From Cafeteria roenbergensis (Eukaryota; Sar; Bigyra; Bicosoecida; Cafeteriaceae), in assembly GCA_008330645.1 (NCBI GenBank), contig VLTN01000044.1:243114-307113 (forward strand): a stretch of 64,000 nt of DNA, read 5' to 3'. Positions 12,034 to 22,163 of this stretch are shown here, in pieces (position 1 is the first letter of the stretch; each line of letters starts with the position of its first letter). The translations under genes were made by a program, and so were the position numbers. The notes beneath the pieces are model-generated. The model saw only the letters and a program-made list of their open reading frames with translations, had not been told where the DNA came from and searched no databases.

Positions 12034-14568
12034 TCACAGCTTTGCAGCAAGCCGCACCACCCCGTGTGGCCCCCTCCCACCGCCGCCGCCGCCACCTCCT
12101 CTGCCAGCTCTGCCAGCAGAGCCAACACCCAGCGCGCCGCCAGCTCTAGCAGTCTGCGCGCGACTGGGCGCGGGCGGGTACCCGCCCAGCCCCGCACTGG
12201 TCACCGGCAGCGCTCCCCGCTTCCGTTCGAAATCGGCCAGCAGCGCCCCTTGGATGGAAGGATTCTTCACGTTGCTTGGTCGGTCGCAGCCCGCGATATT
12301 GACAGCTGCCGTGTCTGCCAGCGCGCGCGCGATTGACGAACCGGCTCTGCTTCCGGCCCTCGAACGGCCCGGTGATGTATTGCTGAGCGCGGCCCGGAGC
12401 GGCTTTGGCTCAGCGGGGGCGGCGGCTCGGTGCCCAGGCGAGGCCCCTAGCCTGTCGGGCGCGCCTCTCTGGTCTGTCGTCGCCGTCGCGCCCGCAGCCG
12501 AGGGCCGCGCAGTCCGGACCGGCGTCACTGGCCTGCTCGCCGACGCCCGGGTGGATCCTTCCGTTGCAGAGCTGGGGTCGGCCAAGTGCTTCTGCTCCCG
12601 CTGCTCCGAGCGGACACGGCGGGCCAGCGCTGCGGACAGCTTCGCCGACCTGACGGCGTCAGATTCACCGGAGACTGCGAACCGACCGGCGGCTGATCGG
12701 GCCGACTGGGGCCTGACAGGCGCATGATGGGCGCGCGGCCTTCTCGGTCGCGCCGACACCTTGGCAGCCCCTGCTGTGAGCGGCCGATGCGGCCGTGACT
12801 CCGGGTGGCCGCCACAACTCGGGCGGTCAAGCGGTGAAACCGCTGGTGGTGAGGCGGCCGAACGCGCTTTCGGGCCGAAGCGACCCCAGGCATGGGCTTC
12901 CGCACCAGCAGCCTCCCCGGCCAACGCGGGCAGAGCCGGGCCAGCACGCACGGCTTCGGCAGTGACGCTTGGCCCAGCAGCAGCAGTCCCTGCACAGGCA
13001 ACGCCGCCAGCACCGCCAGCGCCGCTAGCAGGGCTATCGGCTTCACCAACGCCACCACCGCTAGCGGCTGTAGCAGCGGCGGCGGCGGTGACGGGGACGC
13101 CAGAATCAGGGCTCCAGCCAGACCAACCAGCGGAGGCGTCGCCGGTGGCTGGGGCTGCTCTCAGTGGAATTGCGGGTGCGGCAGGCTGGATCGCGGCTCT
13201 GCCAATGGAAGGATCAGCGCCCGGTGCCACAGCGCGCAGTGGCCCATTGGGCTGCAGCGACAGCCGGGGAGAGACGGTCGGCACCGGATGGACGCGAAAC
13301 CGCTGCAGCGCCGAAGTCGGGCGTCGCTGTCGGGCCGGCGGGGCGGCCGCGCCCCTCACGGCAGTCTGGGCTCCGCTGCAGGCAGGCTGGCCGCGCGCGC
13401 TGTGCTGTCCGTCGCCCGGCGTCCAGTCAGTCCCAGCTGCCCCGGCAGGTTGCCCGGGGACGCCAACAGCGGCGCCCAGCCCGTGATGCGTCGGCCGTGG
13501 CCCCCGCCTCGGACCGCAGTTTCGAGTGGAGGAGGGTTCTGCCGTGACGTCAGGGACCATCATTGCTCCCTCTTCGCCCCCCACAGAAGCACCGAGCCCT
13601 TCTGGTGGCGCCCCCTCCGAACGGTCAGCTGACCAAACTCCAACGGACCGGTCCCTGACGCCGGCAGAGCCGGCGATCGGCCACGCGCCCGACCGTTCCG
13701 TCGACCGGAACTGGCTCTGCATCTCGCCCAGCCGTCGAACGCTGCCAGCAGTCACGGGCCGCCTGGAGCTCTGCCGAACGGGTGACGTCATCGGACGCGC
13801 GGTTGCAGGTCGGCCACGTGAAACCGCCATGCGAGCCGTTGCGGGTCGCTGTGGGCGGCGAGTTCCTGTCGCGGCAGGGGCGTTCCGGTGACGACTGTCA
13901 GGCGACGACCCGAACGCCATGACGAGCGAGTCAGCCCAGCGTCGCGACGGCGACTCCGAGAGCGACTCCTGGGCAGGCGTAGCGCGGCTGGTGAGCGCAT
14001 CAGAATCCCGATCAGAGTCCCGCTGGGTGCCGTGGGGCCCCGGGGGGGCACGGGGGCCCTGAGGACCGGGAGCCCCTTCGAATTCACGGGTCCCGCGGTT
14101 CCCCTGAGAGTCTCTCGGCGTCGCTCCGCCAGCACATAGAACCGCCGATCCTGCAGCCAGCACCGCTGTCCAGTACAGCAAGCGGTTCACAGCTCTGCCA
14201 CCGAACGCATCGGTCAGCGCCTCGCGGGCCGCGCCGTCGGGCCCGCCGTGCGCGGAGTCTGGCCGCGCCTGAGGGACCCTGAGAAACTCCGCACGAAAAG
14301 GCGGAGCCGAAATCGCGGCCAACGCATCAGCTGCAGTGACTGTCGGCCCGGCAGGCATGGCGGCATCCCGGTCGGGCCCTGAATGCGAGAAGCCACCGCC
14401 ACCGCCACCGCCACCGCCACCGCTGCCGCCACCGCCACCGCCACCGCCACCGCCACCGCCACCGCCACCGCCACCGCCACCGCCACCGCCACCGCCACCG
14501 CCACCGCCACCGCCACCGCCACCGTCACCGTCACCGCCACCGCCACCGCCACCGCCACAGTCACCGCC

Positions 14569-14607
<39 letters not shown>

Positions 14608-17600
14608 GCCACCGCCACCGCCACCGCCACCGCCGCCGCCGCTCTTCAGCTTGCCTCCTGTTCCGGCTCTACCCGGCAGGATCGACTGGGCTCGACGCCG
14701 AAACGCCTGCCCTAGCTGCGTCAGCTGCCGCCGAAGCGACGCTCGAACGCGCCTCGCCCGCCGGCTCTGCCGCGACAGCCCGGCAGTGCCCACTGCTGCC
14801 GCGAGCCGCGCAACCAGCGCAAGCAGCCGCAGGCTTGCCTTCTCCAACGCGCCGGCAGAGCCGATGAGACCGGCAGAGCTGACGGCACCGCTTCGACTGA
14901 TAGCGCTGGCACCAGCACCAGCACCAACACCAGCGCCAACACCAGTGCCGTCGCCAGAGCCGGCGCCAGAGCCGCCGCCAGCACCAACACCAGCGCCAAC
15001 ACCAGTGCCGTCGCCAGAGCCGTCGCCGAGCCCAAGCGGCAGGCCAGTCTCCGTGGCGTCTGGTGTCGGCCTGGGGGCTGGATGGGACTCGACGGTCGTT
15101 GCCTGGAAGAACGCCGTGGCTTCCTCCACGGCCAGCGAGAGCATCACCACCGCATCAAGGTCCTCTGCTGGCAGAGCCGCCGCCCAGCTGCGAGCCACGG
15201 GGCCAAGCAAGTCGCTCACCGCTGCCTTGGCGGAGCTCGGCTGTGTCGCTTGTGAGGGCTCGGGCAGCTGAATGCCCTCGCGATGGGTCTGACGCCAGCC
15301 TGGGGCTGCAAGGCTGCCATCGATGTGACCCAGTCTCGAACCGGTGGCAGAGCCACGACCTGTGACAGAGGGTGCTCGACACGATGAAGGCTCCTCCGCA
15401 CGCTGCGGGGCCGCGGCAGGACTCCGCACCGCCGCCGCACCGCCGCGCTGTGCGGCAGCGACCGCCTCTGCGGCAGCCGCCTCTTCCGGTGGCGGCATCA
15501 ACCCGACATCAGCAGCGGGTCGGCCGCCATCGAACACCTCCACCACCCGAACCAGGGGCCGAGCAGATCCCAACACCGGCGTCCCCGCGCCCTGCGAGGG
15601 AAGCGTCCCCGGGCCGCCCCTGGCCGTTCCTGGCCCCACGCGGCTCTGCCGCACGAGGAGGTAGCTGCTCTGCTTGCGGGAATTAGTGGTTCGGTACCAC
15701 CTAGTCCCACGCGCGCCGCGGTCCCGGCCTCGGTGCCCTGAGGCTCTGCCGGCCCACTGCAGCTGCTGCGGTTCAGACGCGGCGCGCTCCCGCTCGGCCG
15801 CAGCGCGCCCACCAGCGCTGCCGCCAGCGCTGCCGCTGGGGCCGCCTGTGGCGCCTTGGGCCCTGAAGCTTTCGCCAGCAATGGCCAGGTCGCCCCCGAA
15901 CCGCAGCCTGAGAGCCATGGTCGGTGCTTGCCCGGACAGCTGCCCGGCAGCCTCCGGGTCTGCCAGCCACTCCCGGCGGCCGGCTGCTGACCCGCTGGCA
16001 CTCGCCAGCCTGGAGCCAGTCATGGCTCGATCAAGTGGCGGGTCGCTTGGCACACACGAGGCCTCGCTGGGTCGCCGGTGGAACAAGAGCTCCCCGCTCT
16101 GCGGACGGCCGACGGAGGCGAAACCCCGCCCCGCGCTGCGGCCGTGGCTCGTACTGCTGTTGGGGCGGCGACTGGCTCCGCTGGCTGAAAACGTCCTCCC
16201 AGCGGCGGCAGCGGTGGCCGACGACGCAATGCCGGCGACGACAGCGACGTCGACGCCCCTGCCGGCGCCGGCGCCGGCTCCGTCCCTCCAGCTGTGGCGA
16301 CCGAATCGGCCCGGGCCCGGCGCGCTGCTGAGGTCGAGGCTCTCTTCGCTTCCCATGCGGAGCACTGCTCTGCCGGACTCGCTGAGAGACAGCAGAGCAG
16401 AGCTAGCGGAGTCGCTTGCAGAGTCCCCTCCCGAGTCACTCAGGCCCAGCGCAGCACTGCCGGCGCTGCCCCCATCCGCCACTCCAGCCAAGCTCTCCCT
16501 GGCTGTGCCACTGGCCTGGGAGTCCTGGTCGCGCGAACGGCGGCGGGGCTCCGCTCCGGCGCCGGCGCCGGCTCCGGCGCGCTTGCGGGCAGGCCCGCCC
16601 CCTTGCCGAGCCGCGTCTGACGCCCTGCTTGGCGGCCTGCCCCGGCGGCCTCGCCTCCCGCCGCTGGCAGAGCTTGTGGGCCTCGTCGAGTGGCTCTGCC
16701 GAGACCGATGCTGGCTCGCTCCGGATTGAGCCGATGGCGGCCGTGGCTTCCTGTCGCGTTGGCGCTGCCGCTCTGCCTGCCACTCCTTCCATGCCTGCCC
16801 TTGGGGTCGCTGGGGCCGCGCCTGCGCCCACTCCTTCGCCCGACGAAGCACCTCCGCAGCGTCGGCCAGCTCCTGGCCAGCAGCGGCACCGGCTTCCGCT
16901 CCAGGCTCGGGCTCCTGCTGCGACCAGCCGCCCATGGCCTCGCCGCTGTCCGCACACTGGCCCTGCCCGGGACTGGGGGACGGCGCCATCCCGGCAGAGC
17001 CCAACCCTTGGGCGGATTCATCTCCGGGGCCGAACAGCCGATGCGCGGACTCACGCTCCTGCGAGCTGAAGCGGTCGCCCGCCAGGAGCGCTGCCACGCG
17101 GAGCGCAGGCCCGCGCCGCCGGCCGGCAGCGGCCGCCTCCTCCGCCACGACCACGAACCGGCGCCTCCACATTCGCCGCGCTCTTGCCTCGGCCCTGCGA
17201 GCTCTGCCTGACTGCTGTGAGCCCGCAGAGCCATCGCCCGGCCGGTCGCATCTGTCGTCGTACTCGCTGCCGTCGCCGTCGTCGTCGTCGTCCCCGCTGC
17301 TTGGGGGGAGCAGCTCTCCACCCTCCCACAGCGGCAGGCCGAGCCGGCGCAGCGCCCTGATGTACGCCTCCACGCGCTCTCCGCCACGCGAAACCGCAAC
17401 CGGAACGGACACGTCGCTGAGGCGCTGGCGCCGATCCGGCCACTGGAAGGGAGCGGGCGCCCCGCTGCCGGCCTGCTGGTCGTCGCTGCCACCGCTGCCG
17501 CCGCTGCTTGGACCAGCGTCGCCATGGCGCCCCCCGTCGGTGCTGCGAGCGCCTGGCCCGACAGGCGTGGTCCCGCCGGTAGAGCTCCCGGCAGAGCCGG

Positions 17601-20600
17601 TTCCTCCCCACCCGCTTTCCCAGTCGCTCTCTGGGGTGACCGCCCGGGTCCACGCCGACGCCCCGCTCGGCGAGCCATCCGGCCGCGACGGCAACGGCCG
17701 GCTGGCAGCGCGCTCGCGCGCGACTCCGACCTGACGAAGGCTCGTCGCGCGGGCAATGGCGGCCGGATGCTCGCGGAGCCGCTCGCCTCTGGAGGGCGGG
17801 CTGGCGGAGCCTGACGCCGCAAACGTTTCAGCTCTGCCCAGAAACCGACGAGGTACTGCTCTGCGGTCGGAAGCCGCCGACGGTGAGGCGCCTGGTGGGT
17901 ACCACATGGCAGGCGGGGAGCCTGGGGACCTTGCCCCGGCTGGAGGCACGCTGTCAGGCCGCTGTCCCGCCGGAGACCCTCTCGACATCGCTCGCTTGCC
18001 TGTCGCTGACCCGGCCTCACGCAGCGCAGCAGCGCTGGCAGGCGCCTCTCCCGCCGCGCCGTCGCTGCTCCGACGCGCAGCAGACACCCCGATGCGCAAA
18101 GACCCGCCCGCTATGCGCTCCGGCGCACCCGCAACCAGCCCCGCCGCTGGTGGCGTGAAGGCGTGAAACCGCACAGACCGCGTGTCCTCCTCCGCACCTG
18201 TCCGTGCGGGCCCCGGCCGGCCCACGGTCGGGCGCTGGCGGCCCAGCTCCGCGGCATCGCCGACCGCCCTGTCGGCCACTGCGTCTGCGCCCGCGGCGGC
18301 CGGCCCTGGCCGGCTCGAGCCAGGCATGCTGCGCTCGCTCGGCCTTCCAGCGCCGGGTGTGCCGATGCTGGAGCGCGTGCCGGTCCCGGGCCCTTCGGAG
18401 TCGGACGTCGACGACGACGCCCCCCTTCCTCGGCCCGGCGGCTCTGCCATTGACCGCATAGATGCGTTGAACACGGCTAGTCGGCCGAGCAGACCTGTCT
18501 CCGGAACAGCCGGCCGCCGGCGCTCGGCCTCGGCTGCGAGCTCTGCCCAGGCGAAACCGCGCTCTGCCAGTGCCTTTCCGTCGGCAAGGACCTCCCAAGC
18601 GCGGCGCCGGCGCCAGCGGCGTCTGGATCTCCGCATCTGCCGCAAGGCGCGGTGCCACGGCCCACCGGCGTATGCCTCGTCGAGGCCGAGCCCTGAAGGC
18701 AGAAAGGGCGGCTCTGCCGACCGCAGCACGCGGGTGGCCTCCGCCTCGGCCGCTTCGAGCAGCTCTGCGGCGAGCGCAGCCGCTTGCTGCGGGTGGGAAA
18801 GCCCCTGCTCTGAGTGCATCGCCGCTGGCGCGGCCGCTCCTGCAGAAGCGGCTTCAGATGTTGCTGGCATCGAAGGCGATGGTGGTGGTGTTGTTCCTGC
18901 TGGTGCTGCTGCTGGTGCTGCTGGTGCTGCTGGTGCCGGTGTTGGACCTGGCGCTGGCTGAGTCACCGTTTCTTGTGAATCCGAGCGAGCAGCCTGCAGC
19001 GTCTGTCGCGACCTCTGGCCGGGAGCGCCCCCAGGATCGGTCATCGCCATGCCGCCGCTGGCACAACCGCTTGCCATGGGACCGTGGAGTGCGTTCGATC
19101 GGGCTGACATGGAGCCCCATGCCGCGCCCCGAATCCCCACGGCACCAGCGTTGAACCGACGGAGCTCTGGCCTGACCGCGAACAACAGCTCAACCTCGCT
19201 CGTGGAGCCGCCGAGACCTCGCTCCCATGGGCGTTGCTCGGGAGGTGCCCTCCGCAAGGTGGCGTCGGTGGCCGATGAGTCTGCCGCGAGTTGCGTCGCG
19301 CAGCGCGGCGCTGCCGAAGTGCGCGACACGTGTCCCGCGAGCTCCGCCTGCGCGAGCGCTGACACAAGGGGCGCATCCTCGGCACTCGGGAGCAGCCCTC
19401 CCACGCCGCCCGCCCAGCGGCCCCGAGCCGCCTGGCTGGCTGATTCCGCGGCTGTGCCCAGCAGCTGGGACGGCGGCCTTGATCGCCGGGCAGTCGCGGC
19501 GGCCCGCAGGCGAGCGACGCGGAGGTCGCGGCCCACTGCGGCAGCCTCTGCAGCCCCAATGTGGAATGCTGCCAAGTCGATCGCGGCTTGGCGGGCGCGC
19601 TGCTCCTCAGCCAAGGTCTCCTCGTCCTGCTCCTGCCCCTGCTCCTGCGCTAGCTGCTGCTGCTCCCTCTTTGCCTGCCCCGCTCTGCTGGAGGCAGCAG
19701 AAACAGCGTCAGCGACACGAGCCGCACTTGCACCGCAGGCTTGCAAGCCAGAAGCGCTTGTTTTCGCTTGAGCCTCCCCGGCGCTGCTCCCCGGCTCTGC
19801 TGGTCCTGCCGCCGGGTTTCCACGCAAGCCGCCTGAAGTGCCACGCGGGCCGGCCAGCGGACCGCGTGACCATGCCCCCGCCTCAGAACACCACTCGGCG
19901 CGCGCTCGCTCCACGGCCCAGGACCCCTGCGGGGCGGCACTGTCGCCCTCGCCCGCACTGCCGGCGCGAACAGCAGCGGTGGACGTTCCGCCACTGGGGC
20001 TTCCGGGGGGCTCTGCTGGCCGCCGCATGCTCCGGGTGCTGGGACTTCGCCTGTAGTCTGGCGCTTCCAGCCAAGAGCAGAGCCTGGGGGCGAACGGATC
20101 GACGGCGTCGGGCGGCAGGCTGATAATTGCTGCTAGCTCCTTGCCAGCCGCCGTAAGGCTGGCCTTCCAATCAATTGCATCACAGGGGGCGGCTTCCGAG
20201 GGCTGGGACTGACGGCTCTGCCGGATGGCAGCCAGAGGGGCAACGTCAAATTCGTCCAACGTGCACTGCCAGCGAGCGGGGAAGGACGGCCCCTCCGGAC
20301 CCCACAAGCGAGGCACCAGCGCGGGTGTGTTCGTGCTAGCCGCTTGCGAGGCACTGTCGGTTGCTGTCGAATCCTGCACCTTGCTTGGTAGGGCCTTGCC
20401 CTGACGACGCTTTGAAGCGGCATCACTCGGCAAGGCTGCAGCTGCGGTTGCCCTGGTATGGGTGGGCGGGCGCATGGACTGGCGGCGGTAGCGTAGGACC
20501 TCGGGCCGCGAGGCCGAAGCCGCTCGCCGCTGCCGAATGACCTTGCTCGCGGCCGAGCCTTCCTCAGCGTCCACATGGGGAGTCCACCTCGGAGGCAACA

Positions 20601-21759
20601 GCACTGGCGTGCGGTTCTGTGTGCTGGTATGTCGGCCAGTTGACCGGGGCCGTGGAGGCTGTGCAGCGGGTGCCGTGCCAGCAGCCACGCGGAACGAAAC
20701 CGCGGGTGTGTACGATTGCGACTCTGCGCCCTTGGCTGCCTGCTCCGCGTCCTCTGCCTCTGCTGCGGCCCTTGACGCATACCCCGTGAATGGGGAAGCA
20801 AAGAGCCGGCCCTCCAATCCGCCAGGGGCAGCTCCGGCGTCAGCCAGCGCGCCTGGACTCGCTTGCACTTGCTCGCCAGTTCCTGCCGTGGGCACTTGCC
20901 CGCGGTTTGCCGCCGCCTCTCTAACTCGCGCCTCCCACATCTCCAGAACGCGGGGTAAGAGCCGAACCCGTAGCTCGTCTTTCATGGCTTCTTGTGCGCG
21001 CACCGCACGGAAATAAAGCACCATCCGGTTGACTCGTGAAGGAGCGCATCGAGCGGCTGCCAGCGCTTCTCGGAGCGAAAGGCCTGGAGCCGCAGCTGCT
21101 GCCCGTGCCACCAAGACAACCTCGGCCACCCGGTGGGAAGCCTTTTCGTCGAGTCCGGCCACGACGGAGCCTCGGCGCCGGGCGCGGACCGGCGTGGCCG
21201 CCTCGCGGGTGACATCGCCGCATTGCGCCTCCACTCTGGACGACATCCCCGCCGCAGACCCGGACGCCTCATCAACTGCCGTGTTGCCGCTTGGACCAGC
21301 GGGCTGGAACCTTGCCGCGCTGCTGGGCGTCTGGCGCGGCTTTGCCCGCGCGACAACTCGTTGCAGCAAGCGTTCCCAGCTGGCGCCGCGCCAGCCGCTT
21401 CGGCCAGTCAACGGCGCGTTGGGGCAATTCAGAGGCCCCCGTTCGGGCGGCTTGGGGCCGGGGATCGTCTGACCCAAGCTTTCGGCCGCAAGAGCACTCG
21501 GAGTTGCTGGGTCGGACGCTGAGTCGTTGCTGATGCGCGCCGCCGCGTTCGCGTCCGCTCGCTCCCAGGCCTCCTTGGCCATTTCACCCAACATCTCGCG
21601 CTCGACAGCCTCTGCCAGAGTCCGCCCAGTGGGAAGCGGCGGACGCCACACGCTGTCTCCGAACAAGGCTGCGCCGTCCGTTGCCAGCCGGGACAGCAGC
21701 TGGGGGCCGTCCTCCATGGCCAGCAGCGCCAGCACCGTGGCCCCAACACCGTCAGCCAT
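12034..21759 (-). CDS. Giant disordered protein, 3,241 codons, with RPxTA-like motifs
   Basis: Single open frame of 9.7 kb with an ATG start (MADGVGATVLALLAMEDGPQ) and no introns. In DNA this GC-rich stops are rare, so length alone is weak proof. However, islands of normal composition support a real protein: YFRAVRAQEAMKDELRVRLL (residues about 250-270), CDAIDWKASLTAAGKELAAI, an Arg/Trp-rich segment RRSRRRWRRRRAWEVL, and RRMWRRRFVVVAEE. The C-terminal 600 residues contain many RPQSA/RPVTA/RPLTA/RPTSA motifs, a pattern I have seen in axonemal and cytoskeleton-associated proteins of flagellates; that link is inference. A poly-Gly tract and a 20-residue duplication lie in the middle. No enzyme domain is recognised. 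It is downstream of the DEP-oxidoreductase gene (404 bp gap) and convergent with the Nudix gene (98 bp gap). Fifteen exact copies of GGCAGAGCC occur here, about half in each orientation. Confidence 0.6.
14393..14640. repeat. (CCACCG)n expansion encoding poly-Gly
   Basis: About 250 bp of almost uninterrupted CCACCG hexamers with CCACCGTCACCG and CCGCCG variants. On the coding (minus) strand it gives a long Gly tract broken by rare Cys, Asp and Ser. Unit length is a multiple of three, so expansion keeps frame. Confidence 0.9.
14921..15022. repeat. 60-bp direct tandem duplication
   Basis: The 42-base block at 14921-14962 is repeated exactly at 14981-15022, a spacing of 60 bp. It encodes repeated GDGTGVGAGVGAG-type segments of the giant protein, so it is an in-frame 20-residue duplication. 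Confidence 0.85.
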
Positions 21760-22163
21760 GGTCTGCAGTCAAGCGGCGGACCAGCCTGCCCTCCTCGCCG
21801 TCCGGCAGCTGCTCAACGTGCGGGAGTGGGCGGCACCTGTCGCAGCACCGAAACAGAGCCGATGCTTCAGGGTCGCTGCGACTCAGCACGCCGCTGGCCA
21901 GCGCCAAGAGAGGTGGCCAAAGCAGTTTCGTCGGCGTCGCAACTCGCCACTGTGTGCGCGGGCAGGTGCTAGCCCGACTGGTTCTCGAGAGTGTGGCCGG
22001 GGAGCGGCGGCAGCCCGAAGCGAGACAGCGTTTGGCGAGCACGACAGGAATTGGGAGCACGAGCTGGACGGACGCACGTGGGCCCTCTCTCTCGCCCTCA
22101 CGTTCTCCCTCACTCTGAGCGCAGCGGTGCGTGCCACCGCGCGCTGCCCGTGGCAAGGCACGC
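21760..22163. promoter_or_regulatory. Intergenic region upstream of the giant ORF
   Basis: 404 bp between the stop of the DEP-oxidoreductase gene and the ATG of the giant ORF, both on the minus strand. It should hold the 3' UTR of the former and the promoter of the latter. It contains a CCCTCACG/TCCCTCACTC pyrimidine stretch near 22090-22120. No gene or box is recognised. Confidence 0.3.

Larger units (their letters stand above)
960..20220. repeat. Dispersed 9-mer GGCAGAGCC / GGCTCTGCC
   Basis: Hand count of exact copies: 11 in the Tudor-like gene (from about 967), 5 in the PQ-loop gene, 2 in the Nudix gene and 15 in the giant ORF, plus many one-mismatch relatives (GAGCTCTGCC, GCAGAGCT). At about 70% GC roughly 0.6 would be expected by chance over this stretch. 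Both orientations occur in the same gene, so a fixed peptide or codon preference cannot explain it. It forms a GGC-NNN-GCC inverted-repeat core. Confidence 0.75.

Noticed and set aside
14336-15271. Poly-proline plus-strand ORF
   Set aside because: It is the complement of the (CCACCG)n poly-Gly tract in the giant minus-strand gene.
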